A stretch of 64,000 nucleotides of DNA from Epiperipatus broadwayi. Lineage: Eukaryota > Onychophora > Udeonychophora > Euonychophora > Peripatidae. The stretch spans positions 186,001-250,000 of the forward strand of contig JAQFVV010012668.1 of the NCBI GenBank assembly GCA_028023455.1, given 5' to 3'. Positions 49,410-61,474 of this stretch are shown in pieces (the stretch's first letter is position 1; the number at the start of each line of letters is the position of its first letter). A program made the translations under genes and the position numbers. The notes beneath the pieces were generated by a model. The model ran no database searches. It was not told where the DNA came from and saw only the letters and a program-made list of their open reading frames with translations.

Positions 49410-50640
49410 TAGAATGATTGTTTTTAACTTCACACTCAATCTCATTATTACTTAAGACCTAACCTTAACTTTGACAATGATAAATGATATTTCATAGGGA
49501 ACGTCAGGAATTTAAACAAAATAATATACTGTTTAATTAAAAAAATACTTTATTTATATACATAAACACACAAACTCAATTGTATAGGTAAACTAACAAA
49601 TTAAAATAACAACGTTTTTATTTAATCCATTTTTAAGGTCCTTATTTTCTTTCAAAAATAAACAATAATAAAAATATTAAAAAGTTTAACACATCTGAAT
49701 ATACTATATACTTTCGTATGAATATATAAACTATACAAATATATTTCATCAAGTGACCAACTCTGATAACTCTGACATAGAAACTAAATACAGCCATAAT
49801 TCATTAAGGCTGAATTTAATATTTAATATTTTCAATGATTTTTTTTAATATATGGTTTTACTAATGTCTTTAATTTATATGAATTGAATGCTTTAAAGCA
49901 TATTCTGTATTATCCAAAAACATCTAACTGCTAAATAATAATTTCAAAATTTATAAAATTTATTTCTAATAATTCTAGTTATATGAATTATTATTTTGTC
50001 AAATATAACTTAAATTAAAATTAGTTCAAAGCAAAAATAAAAATGTCATTCAATTTTAAATTTAACTGAATTAAGTCGATTTATGGGATTAACATGTGAG
50101 CCATTATATTTTGATTTTAATAATGATAATACATATAAAAATAATTATTCTGACTGATAAAAACTTCCACTTATAATGAGTTTCAATAAGTTCAATGTTA
50201 AGTTTATTTATATATGTAAGTATTCACATATATATTTGTCTCAATCTTCACCCTAAATTGTTTAGATTTGGTTTCAATTTCATTATTAAGACAAAGATTT
50301 TATTTTTTATTTGTAATATATTAACACTTTAATATCTTTTTTAAGTATATGCCATATAGGTAATCTTTTATCTATTTTATATTTTAATTTGTTTTTATTA
50401 ACTTTTTTGTTATCTCACATGGTAGTTTATAACATCATACTATATCTTAAACATATTCTAAATTTTATTCTTTATATTCCATTTATTTTTTCCTTGTTAC
50501 TTATATTATTTTTTAAAATATTTATTATTTAATATTTCCAACATGTTATTTCTCTTTTTATTCACTATTTTTATATTTAATATATTCTTATATTCATTTT
50601 ATTTTTTAAATTTATTGTTCTTACTTTTTATAGCTCTATG
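49410..50640. other. No recognisable gene
   Basis: Very AT-rich; nothing recognised. Confidence 0.5.
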
Positions 50641-50649
50641 TATTTTTTT

Positions 50650-51670
50650 ATATTTATTATTGATTATACGTTTAATTTCAACTAAAGAATGACGGTTCGT
50701 AAATTGTAAAGATTTCACAAGTGTCATTCGTTCAAACGTAACAAATGTAATTTAAAGTGATTGTATAACACCTTCACGCTCTTATTTCCACACACTTAAG
50801 ATTTGCCCATACATAAACGTTTGGGTCGAAAGAATGGGTGGATTCATTCCATTCTTTCTAAAATATTATATCTCGTGTCTGGAAAAATTGAGAGTATTCA
50901 TTTATAATTTATCTTTAAAGTGCATGTGCATTGGCTTAATCGCTTATATTACTAATAATTTTATCTTATAAAAATTCTGTTTAATTTTAAATAAGTAATT
51001 ATTATTTTAAAATTTTTCAGTTATCTTACTTCTTTTTCTTCTTTAAAAATTAATTTTATTTAAACAATAATTGTATGCTTTATAAATTTTACTACTTAAG
51101 TCATTTATTTTGTATTTTATGTTTATATTAAAAAAGTAAATTATAATAATATATATTTTAATTTATATTAGTGTATCTCTTATAGTTTACCATTTTTGAA
51201 AACTTTATTTATAAGTACATTTAAATAATTTAACTGATTATTTTCTTCCTTTTCTATTGCAAATTTAATAGTCATATAATGTATTTATATCTTTTATAAA
51301 CTTTTCTATTATCTTTGACTTGTATTAATAAATAATTATCTCCATATCTTTTATACAATATTGACTTTTTTTATCAATGTTTATTTCTGATTTATTTACG
51401 TATATGTTACTTAGACCTACTCTTAAAGATTCTTCTATTAATTAATCTTTTTTTTGTAATCAAATTTTTTTATTTAACTTAAAAATATTTCTTGCAAAAT
51501 TATTCTATAATTTCAATAAAAATATGTATTTTTTTTAATTTAATTTTTATTCTTTATAAACTTATTTAACAACATTTGCTCGTTTAGATTTATCTTTATA
51601 TATATATATTAAACAAAATAGACTAGAATAACTCTATTAAAATGCTTATATAAATTTAAAAATATGTTTC
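50650..51670 (-). pseudogene. PLE reverse transcriptase relic
   Basis: Minus strand: KRYGDNYLLIQVKD (about 51314-51355; expected K-R-Y-V-D-D) followed by KFAIEKEENNQLNYLNVLIN (about 51210-51271), the PLE RT F-x-x-E-x-E...L-x-[YF]-L-[DN] block. Upstream (51370-51440) SLRVGLSNIYVNKSE is probably the preceding region. The catalytic Y-x-D-D has become Y-G-D-N. Sequence below about 51180 has lost recognisable coding, although a basic segment near 50590-50720 may be a remnant. Heavily decayed. Confidence 0.6.
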
Positions 51671-51992
51671 TTGCTGTAGCCAGTTATAGTTTCTTTTGCC
51701 ACCTTGAATAGCAATACAACGTTAATATTAAATCTCATTAAACTTACACATCAGTAATTTCCCACTTAAATCGCCAATTTTCCACAAATTGTGAATACTA
51801 ACACCATTAGACTGTTTATTCAACACATTATCTGTACTATTTACAAAATATAACTCCTTAATTTTTCGTTTGTTCAAATCATTTTCCACATGCAAAACAC
51901 AAACACTATCAAAGCAGTATTCTCCACTACAAATCACTGCATGTTCTGCAAAAATACATTTATATCTATCTGCAGAATATATATATATATAT

Positions 51993-53594
51993 TGAACCGT
52001 ATTCGATATGTGTGTATTCGAATCCCCGGCCTCTTAGGCAGAGAAGAACATACTTGGAGAGTATGTATGCCCAAACGATAGCTATAAAGTATATAACTAA
52101 CGTTACATTTCCAGGACATAACTTCTTCTCGACTGTTGAGTTCAACACCAAGTTCAAAGCACTTTTTTTGTTTGTGTATAAACACGGGCGCCAGCTGCTT
52201 ATTCTAAAAGAATAGACAACGCACTTTGAATAGTGGCAACTAACCCAACGCCTAAATCCACGACTAGCTCAGCTGTTTGTAATCACTAATAGATTATACT
52301 TAATTAGTGATTAAAAGAAGTAATAAAAGAATTTGTTAAAAAGAATTGATAAAAAGAATTGACCGACAAATAAAGTTTAATTTTAAAGATAATTTATTAA
52401 CTAACATTTATTTACTAAATTTAAACATTCTAATAAAACACACGCATATTTTAAATTAACATTTCTAAACTAGTTTAAATATTCTTGTTTACTTTCATAA
52501 CAAACACTGGTATTTATCTAATTTAACTAATAATATTGATATAAGGATCACGCACATATTAACTCATGCACACACACATAATAATATTAAAGTATTACAT
52601 AGCATTTGAAATTTAATCACACACATCAATAGTTCATTTATGTATGATATCGAGTTTAGACTCTTGGAGGATTCGCACGAATTAATGAAATGCAATGGCT
52701 ATTACAGTATAACAAAAATAAGCAAATGTTTTACCTAGGATTTTGAACGTAGATTTAACACTTTGTTTTCTTCTTGTTTGTTGTTTCTTCCAATATGAAT
52801 GGTTCCAGTATGAATGCTTCCAGCCGGCTGGGACGTTTCCTTGCTGAGTTTCCTGATTTTCACGATTATTGCTATCGGAGACAATTAGATACAGACGGAG
52901 ATTTTCTAAGATGTTAAGCTGACATTATTTCACGGGCAGATCTGCTGTTTTCATAGGACATCTGGGCTGGAGGTAAATGTGCGTTCCAAAATATTCTCAG
53001 CACTGCATTTTGCTTATTAACTGACTCAATTAATTTCTGAACTGCACTCTCTCAATAACTTTGTGAACTGAACTCACTCAATTAATTTGTGGAATGAATT
53101 GTCCGATAAAAAAGGTCTATTTATACCTGCGCCTTGTTGTCTTTCTGATATCTCCGGCAAAGATCTGTTGTCGAATTCCTTATCAATTAAACCTTTGATA
53201 AACGTGTTTTGGAAGATTGCTTAATTAGTAATAGCCATGCAGAGATGTTTTATATTTTATTAATAGCCATTGCCATGTTTTTAATGATAATCTTCTTTTA
53301 TTTCGCATACATTTTATTTATTTACAAATCTCAAATATATACGCACATATATTTTAATACAATTTACTATTTAGTTTTAACATTATTTCTTCTTTTAATT
53401 AAACTTGAATGAAAAGAGATTTGTATATTTATATTTTTACGAATACTAATAAAAAAACTATTTAATTCTTATCTTTTTCGAAAACAAACTGCAATAAATT
53501 CTTCAATATTTAATTTTATGTTTTTCTTTTATGAAGGATTACTTTAATAATAATTTTAGATAAAATTATATGTGCCTATATCAATATAGGTACA
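51993..53594 (-). mobile_element. Solo-LTR-like element, family B (1602 bp)
   Basis: Plus-strand ends TGAACCGTATTCG and ATATAGGTACA, i.e. TG...CA, with ATAT on both sides (51989-51992 and 53595-53598). The duplication lies in an (AT)n context, so it is weaker evidence than for family A. The interior is less AT-rich with CpGs and carries GGTATAAATAGACC on the minus strand (about 53118-53131), a TATA box, suggesting minus orientation. No genes inside. An alternative is a non-LTR relic with chance TSD. Confidence 0.5.
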
Positions 53595-53599
53595 ATATA

Positions 53600-54655
53600 T
53601 ATATAATTACCTTCATTTTATAAAAAATAATTTGTAATTATTATATTGTATTAATATGTCATTAATTTATTTTAATAATGCTTTATATTGATACAGTAAT
53701 TTTAAAATTTTTATGATTTTTTTAATAATCCATTTATCTATTCTATTCTTTTTAAAAATTCATTAATTAGCATGATATTTTTTTAAAATTTAATTTGTTA
53801 ATTATAAACATACAATTGCTTTTTTAATTTTTAAAATAGTCAAATTTATTTATAATTTTGACATTTTAAAGCTAAGTAATGAATATAAGATTATTACAAA
53901 TAAATTTTAATATTTGCATTAAAATTATTGAACAATCAAAACTTTTAAAAAATTAATTATGGATTATAAAAACATTGCATTCAATGGCATAGGAATGGAT
54001 TTATTTTAATTGATTTGATTTTGATTGATATTGAAAAATTATAAATGTTAATGCTGTGATGTATTCTCTTGCATCTTCTTTGAATGATTGTAATGTTGTT
54101 ATAAAATGTAATTTTTAAAATATATTTTTGATAAAAAATTTAAATAATAAATGTCCTGCAGTGAACAGTGTTGTAAATCAATTTGGTGCAATGAATAAAA
54201 GAAACATTATTTTTTGTTTTGTTTTTCATAACATTAAGTTAAATTATTATTTTTACTCTGAATAATATGAACAAATAGTATAATAAGTTTACAAAATTAT
54301 TATTTGTAATTTAAAAAATATAAAGATTTTTTAAATATTTAAATAAAATAAAAGATTTTCTTTTGAAAATATTAAATATTAAATGTATATTAAAATATTA
54401 AATATTAAATATTATATAAAATATTAAGTCTATATAAATAAATATATTTATTTATAAATATATTATTATTATTATATTTAAATAAAAAAATAATTTCATA
54501 AACTTTTATTATTGTTTTTTTAAAAAAATCTTTATTCATGTAGAATATATATATTAAATATTTTTATGCAATTTTAAAAATTATAATGACTTAAATTAAC
54601 ATCCATATAGAAGTTCCATTTCCAAAAACATATAAAATACAGTTGCTGAGTTGTA
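53600..54655. other. No recognisable gene
   Basis: Extremely AT-rich (many TAAATATT blocks near 54360-54480). Nothing recognised. Confidence 0.6.
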
Positions 54656-54659
54656 GATA

Positions 54660-55765
54660 CATTTACAAAAAGTACGTGAATGATGTTTTTGTTTGTGGAA
54701 GTATCAATACTATAAATTTGTTTGTAGAGAAGTTAAATAATTTGAATGGATAGAAATGAACTATTGAAAAAGAACAGAACAAAAGTATTAAGTATTTGGA
54801 TTTATTTATGACAAGAGATAATAGTATGTTAAATTATAAATTAATAATTAAACCATTGTAAAAAAGAGGATATATAAATTGTAAATCAAAAGTACTAATT
54901 ATGCATAAAATAGCAAGTTTTATATCTTTTTTGTTTAATAATGGAAAATTATGTAGTTACCAGTGTGATAAATTAAAAAAAATATTGAGTTATTTGCCAA
55001 GGAATTGCTTGAAGTTGGTTATAAGATTGAACAGATTCGCAATACTTTATGTCAATTTAAAAACAGTAAAGGACTTGAAAATTAAAAGTAAAATATTGAT
55101 ATTTATTTGATATATTTCAAATGCTCAAGTGAAATTTTTTAAGGATATATATAAGGTTGTGTTTAATGTTATATTTTGTAGTATAAATAATGTTAATAAG
55201 TTAGTGAATAATTCTAAAAGTATCATGTTTGTCAAACCAAAAAGTAATGTTGTGTATCAAATTTTTTGTGGATCTATGATATCATATATAGGTGAATCAA
55301 GGTGCTGTGTTGAGAAAAGATTAAAGGAGCATGCATTGTTATACAAGCATGTGAAAAGTAAAAATATAATGGTGAATGACTGCTTCAGTTTTCTTGGATC
55401 ATGAAAGAACATGTAATTATAAATTTAAGTTTGAGCTTGAAAGTGTTAAGATTCTTTATGAAGAGAGAAACCATAATAAAAGGAAAATTAAGGAATCAAT
55501 TTTAATAAATAGAAATAAAATGAATATAATTAATAGACAAGCTGCTAACATTAAAATTTCGGATTCATGGGATTTGAGTTGATGACATTTGCTTCCATTA
55601 TATTTTTTTTAATTTAATGGCAGTTGAGGAGGGTTAAGGAATTAACCGAAAGTACTTTCTGAAATTGATTGAAAGACTGTATATAATAGTTAATTACCAT
55701 TATATTTATTTTTTATTGTTATTACAATAGTTTTTAATTAATGGACATTTTATTTGTATTACTTT
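54660..55765 (+). pseudogene. PLE tandem copy 1 (3' part only): RT end and GIY-YIG domain
   Basis: Starts inside the RT at KKYVNDVFVCGS (about 54668-54703) where Y-V-D-D is expected: the first Asp of the pair is Asn. Then IKYLDLFMTRDN, a connector, ISNAQVKFFKDIYK and the GIY-YIG module NVVYQIFCGSMISYIGESR (about 55246-55302) with RLKEHALL. Stops at 54750, 54858, 55108 and after FSFLGS. The 3' UTR to about 55765 matches that of copy 2. 5'-truncated and lying head to tail with copy 2. Confidence 0.85.
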
Positions 55766-55789
55766 TTTTAATATAATAAATTTGTGACT

Positions 55790-58250
55790 TTAAGAAATGA
55801 TGGATTTTTAAGGAATGGCCAGAACAATGTAAAAAAGTCATTAAGCGTAAATGCAAACTTCATTTTTTAAGGATTGTAAAGTTTATCATGTATTTTCGAA
55901 TTGTTGAAACTAAAATTGAACAGTTGTGTAAATTTAATACCAAAATGTATGGATAAGTTAAAATCAATGATGTTAAGAAATGTAAAAAAGAACTTTTTAA
56001 TATTTAGAGATATTAGAAAGCAATTGAACATTTAATAATTTTAAATGTTTGTGAAAATGGATTTAAATTATTTGAACTTAAATTATTGTAATAAATTTGA
56101 GAAGAAAATTGATTTTTTATATAATAAGCAGTATCCATAAACTTATAATGATATGAATTTTGTCAATGTATCACATAAAAAGATACATTTGATTCAGAAA
56201 TAAGTTTTAACTCACGGAGCTAAATATGTCGGCAGTACTTGGGATGATTATAATTTGGAACTAATTGCAGCTGTTCAAAATTCATTTGAAATGATTATTG
56301 GTGATAGTCATATTGCTGATGAAATTATAAAGAAAATTGTCATAAATTTAATGTGATTCTGTATGAAAATTCATGGGAATTGTCACTTTCAGAATTTAAA
56401 CAGAAGCTTAAAACTGATATGATTGGTTTGAAAAAAAATAAAAGGCTGCAGATGTGTTTAATGATGAAATGTCAGTATATTGAGAAAGTTAAAGTGCAAA
56501 TGGATAAACTTAGTTTTTTTTGATTGAAGAATATAATATGGATAGCAAGAAGATAACAATATTTTTTAAAAAGCTAAGAATAAATCCATAAGTAATAATG
56601 TGTACTACAATATATATATCCTTCCTGTACACTATCTTCTCATATTTTTGCAAATATATAAATTACATAAAGTAGGCAATCTGATTGGTTTTGGTGGTTA
56701 ATATATACATATCAGACTTCTAAATACATTGATAAGCTGTTACAAGAGATTTTAGGTTTTGGGAAAAATACTATTGCTTCATCTTTTGATTTTGTAGATA
56801 GAATTAAAAATATAGTGATTATGAGAGTGATAGTTCTTAAATGTGATAGAAATGTATGGTTCTATTGATAGAGTGGATTCCATAAAAATAATTAAACATG
56901 CATTAAAAAGTAAAGGTGATTGTAATAAATATGTTATAAAATTTGTTATTGATTCTTTAAAATTTTTTGATGATAACATTGTTGCTTCTTTTGAAGGTGG
57001 ATATTATAAAATGTCTAAAGGTTGGCCTATGGGTCTGCCTGTTGTTGCACAAGTTTGCAATTTTGTTTTGTCTACATATGAGAGTAGTATTTTAGATATG
57101 TGTATTTTTTAAAGATATTAAAATTTACAAAAGGTATGTGGATGATATTTTTGTTTGCAGAAATAGCAATATTATAAATTTGCTTGTAGAGGAGTTAAAT
57201 AATTTGAATGACTTAAAGTGGCCTATTGAAAAATCACAGAACAGAAATATTAAATATTTGGATTTATTTATTACAAGAGATAATAATATGTTAAGTTATA
57301 AATTAATAATCAAACCATTGCAAAAAGAGGAATATATAAATTGTAAATCAAAAGTACCAATTATGCATAAGATGGTGAAGTTTTAGATCTTTTTTATTTC
57401 GTAATGAAAAATTACATTATTACCAATATAATAAATTAAAAAAATATTGAGATATTTACTAAGGAATTGCTTGAAGTTGGTTATAGGACTGAACAGATTA
57501 ACAATATTTTATGTCAATTTAAAAAGAGTTATAATGATTTAAAGGGATTGGAAATTGATAATAAAAAATGGATATCTATTCCATATATTTCAAATGCTCA
57601 AGTGAAATTTTTTAAGGATATATATAAGGATGTGTTTAATGTTTCATTTTGTGTTACAAATAATGTTAATAAGTTAGTGAATAATTCTAAAAGTGTCATA
57701 CCTGCCAAACAATAAAGTAATGTTGTGTATCAAATTTTTTGTGGATCTATGATATCATATATAGGTGAATCAAGGTGCTGTGTTGAGAAAAGATTAAAGG
57801 AGCATGCATTGTTATACAAGCATGTGAAAAGTAAAAATATAATGGTTTAATGACTGCTTCAGTTTTCTTGGATCATGAAAGAACATGTAAATATAAATTT
57901 AAGTTTGAGCTTGAAAGTGTTAAGATTCTTTATGAAGAGAGAAACCATAATAAAAGGAAAATTAAGGAATCAATTTTAATAAATAGAAATAAAATGAGCA
58001 TAATTAATAGATAAGCTGCTAACATTAAAATTCCAAATTCATGGGATTTGAGTTAATGAGTTGTGTTTCCATTACATTTTTTTTTATTTTGATGGCAGTT
58101 GAGCAGGGTTAAGGAATTAACCAAAAGTACTTCGGATTAACTGAAAGTACTTCGGATTGAATGACTGTATAAAATAGTTAATTACTATTATAATTATTTT
58201 TACTGCTATTACAATTGTTTTTAATTAATGGACATTTTATTTGTATTACA
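55790..58250 (+). pseudogene. PLE tandem copy 2 (nearly full coding length)
   Basis: N-terminal part from about 55800 (KLHFLRIVKFI, later KYVGSTWDDYNLELI near 56222-56266). RT segments: NTIASSFDFVDRIKNIV (about 56769-56820), RVDSIKIIKHALKSKG and GYYKMSKGWPMGLPVVAQV (about 56998-57054; consensus G-x-x-M-G-x-P), KRYVDDIFVCRN (about 57129-57164) with both catalytic Asp intact, IKYLDLFITRDN. Connector with EVGYRTEQINNILCQF, then GIY-YIG NVVYQIFCGSMISYIGESR (about 57721-57777) and RLKEHALL. In total about 2.4 kb, broken by stops and shifts (for example 57113, 57384, 57713, 57847). The 3' UTR matches copy 1. Confidence 0.85.
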
Positions 58251-58387
58251 TATAAATATAATTTACATTAAAAAATATAAATAATTTCCATGATTCATTA
58301 CAATACTGGAAAATATAAATATTTCCCAGGATTTATTACAATTGGAACTATTAGGACAGGTCACCCAATCAATTATACACCTCATAT

Positions 58388-60206
58388 TGAAGCAATGGAT
58401 CCGGAAGTCCGATCCATGCTTCACAGCCTTATATAAACTTTCCAATATTGTAACCTGGATTTAGTTTATATCGAAATATCAACAGGATTTTGCATAAAAA
58501 TATAAAATTAATGGGTTTTATTTTTTATATTCAACGCATATTAAATTTAGTTAACTGCTTTAAAATATGTCTTTTAAAGTAAAATTCTGTTTAAGCTCGT
58601 TATTAAAATTTTCCGTTCCAAAATTTAGGAATCAAACATATATAAACGTCAAGCGTATATATATATACAAGTAATGCAAAATTCTGTTGAAATAAAAGAT
58701 TATTTTATTAAAAAGAAATAAGATATTTTTCTTTTAATTTTGTCATTTAAATTTTGTTAAAATATGGTGTATGATTTTATTTTAAGATAAGCCTGCCAAC
58801 ATTCCTAAAGGAATGATATGTTTAATTACTTAGTCCATTCAAAAAGATGGCCTTTTAATTAAATAAAATTCAAACTTAAATGCACAATTTGATAAAAAGA
58901 TATTGAAAGTTTATTTTTAGTAAAAACTTACTTCGAAACAAAGGAGTGTAGGGGGCTTATCAAGATCTAAAATCATACGCAAACAATAGAAGGGTAACTG
59001 ACAAAAGGTATAAAAGGAGAGGAGAACAAAAAAACTGGGATCTCTCTGGTTCTTTTGCTGATTCAGGCAGATCCTGTGCTGTGAGTCACCATATTTTATT
59101 TCCAAAAGCAGAAAATATTGTTCCTGAAGTCCTCGAAATCACCATTAGAAGTTTTAACATGCAACATGCTAAAAGTGGTCATAATTTGATGAACGTGAAA
59201 ATGATTGGTGGTTAGGCAAACAGCTTTGCCTACCACCGAGGTCCTAAGCCATCAAAATGCCATGACATGCCAAAATATAAGCTTGAACTGTGTGCCATGT
59301 CTGTGTGACCTTTCAATTAAAATGCTGCAAAATTTCCATTACCTTGTCTGGACAAATCCCAACATGTTCAATCAAGCTATCATATCAAGGGAACTGGATC
59401 CATAAACAAGGACTGGTAATTGTATAAAAATCTCCTCATGAACTCTTTATTACTCTACCATTTTCATAAATACCTTTCTAAATTATTCCATTTAATTATA
59501 TCTATAATGAACTGTTTGTATTAGACTAACATTAATTTTATCTTTTATCGTTGATCATTTACTTACTAAAATTCTTCCCTTTCACTATTCCTCATTTTAA
59601 AATGTATTTAAATGTTTTCTTGTTTTTATTTGCGGTGTAAATTTTTTTTTTTTTGAAACTTTCCAATTTAATAATTTTATTAAAGTTGGGAAGATATAGA
59701 TTTAAACCACACAATATTATGCCATTACTCTGCCTTATTGTCAATTTATTTAGCATATAATCAACCGGGGAATAGCGGAAGTAGTTTAAACATTCCTAAT
59801 ATTTTCAAATGTCATTTATTAAAATATGTTATTTAATCTAAAAGCTTAGTTTTCTAATTTTCTTTCAATTTCTTAGTAGCTTAATCTTTTATTTTACGTA
59901 TCAAATGATCCAGGAATGCACAAACACAAATTCAATATTATCTGTTTTTTTATGCACATTTAACATATTTAGTCCCGTAAGTGTCCCCATCCATGTCTCT
60001 CTCTGATGCTAAGCCTGGGCCTGGTAAGAAAAGAATTTATGCATGTCTCAGATAATGTTGTTGGTTTGTAATTAGACTTGAGAATAGGCGAATAAGGCAG
60101 AGGTCATAGTATTTTTGATTTAATATTTCGCATATAGGTGGTCTCAAAGTACTTTCACCTAGTATTTGAACTGGGTTAAACCAACATACATCATCTGATT
60201 GGTACA
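58388..60206 (+). mobile_element. Solo-LTR-like element, family A, copy 2 (1819 bp)
   Basis: Starts TGAAGCAATGG, ends CTGATTGGTACA, flanked by ATAT on both sides (58384-58387 and 60207-60210). Homologous in opposite orientation to 21685-23760 over the whole length (for example CTTATCAAGATCT near 58953, CCGCTATTCCCC block near 59763-59780, CTGGATCATTTGA block near 59905). TATA-like GTATAAAAGG at about 59008-59017 gives the likely sense. A terminal hairpin (58388-58423) is conserved with copy 1. About 260 bp shorter through internal indels. No genes. Confidence 0.8.
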
Positions 60207-60210
60207 ATAT

Positions 60211-60242
<32 letters not shown>

Positions 60243-61265
60243 TCAAAGAAAAAAAGATTTTCTTCCTGATCTAACAAAGACATAATATTCAACTTCCCAT
60301 GGAAACAGTGAAGAAATATCTCCTAAACTGGATGGAAACTTTCTCTAATAAAAACATGATCCTACCTCATAATATTTAGAAGCTTTGTAACTTAACTTGA
60401 AAGGTTAGATGAAATCATTTTTAGGAATCATTACTTGGGTTTGTAGTAAAAGTCAAGTGGATCATCTCTGATGAAATCATATGACATATTTAGCTTTCAA
60501 GCCTGCTACTTGAACATTATAGTAAACCACATAGGGCAGTTAAAGTTGAAAAATAAATATTGTAGAGACAACTTGCTAAGAATTAGCACATTTTATTGCT
60601 GGACATTGTATCCTTGTTCTTCTATTAAATTTTAAGTACATATTTGAATATAATCATGATAAATATTACTAACACTAATAAATTCATTTTTTGTGGATTT
60701 TCATTCTCTCATTTCTTCATGCACATTAATATCAAAGGATGAGTTGTCTGATAGAAAATATAGAAAAATCTATGAGATTTGGCAATAACTGATGACATAG
60801 GTTTATCATTTAAGATACACTGCAAACCAAAATATCTTTACAAAAAAATTACCTCAGATACACCTCAAATCAAGATATCATTGCAAGATATTCAAGAAAC
60901 TTCAACAAAAGAGAGTTGTTGCATAATAAATGGAATTCTTGCAAGGTTTTAATTTTTTTTTCAGAACCAGCAATAGAAGTAATTGGATTTGATATTTCTT
61001 AATGCTACATGTTCTGGATGATCTATAATCATTATGATTAATTGCTTCAGAAGAGGAATTTAACAGCCTTTGATTTATATATCTGTAGTCAAGTACAATT
61101 GATGAGATACATAATTGATAATTATCCAATGTAAAGACTTAGTAAAACTATGGAAGAATCTTTTTCTTAATTGCATTTTTTACAGATTAATTTATGGTTT
61201 TTTAAAAATATGTATAAAATCTTTATTTCACTCTTAATGTATTGCTTCTATAAAATTAAACACCA
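60211..61265. other. No recognisable gene
   Basis: A short (TA)n lies at 60223-60241. Otherwise AT-rich with nothing recognised. Confidence 0.5.
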
Positions 61266-61268
61266 TTC

Positions 61269-61470
61269 CTCAAAATATGCTTTTCACACTGCTTTATTTA
61301 ACACATATGATAATTTCAACAGACTATCAGTCTTCTTCAAATGTTTGATACACTTTACTTTTTTATTATTGAAAAGAAGTAGGAATAAGATGTATCAAAT
61401 ATCTGATGAAGATTGATAGCCAGTTGAAATTGTTGTGTGCATTAAATAAAGCATTAAAGCACATTTTGAG
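61269..61470. mobile_element. Foldback element with hammerhead-like core in each arm
   Basis: Left arm 61269-61352 and right arm 61389-61470 pair over about 80 bp (CTCAAAATATGC... against ...CACATTTTGAG; ATTAAATAAAGCA in both). Each arm, read towards its end, has CTGATGAAGA or TTGAAGAAGA, a small stem (GACTGATAGTC in the left arm) and GTTGAAAT. This resembles a hammerhead core, but three or more extra bases before GAAA and no stem I make activity unlikely. Both arms contain AATAAA. Confidence 0.6.
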
Positions 61471-61474
61471 ATGC

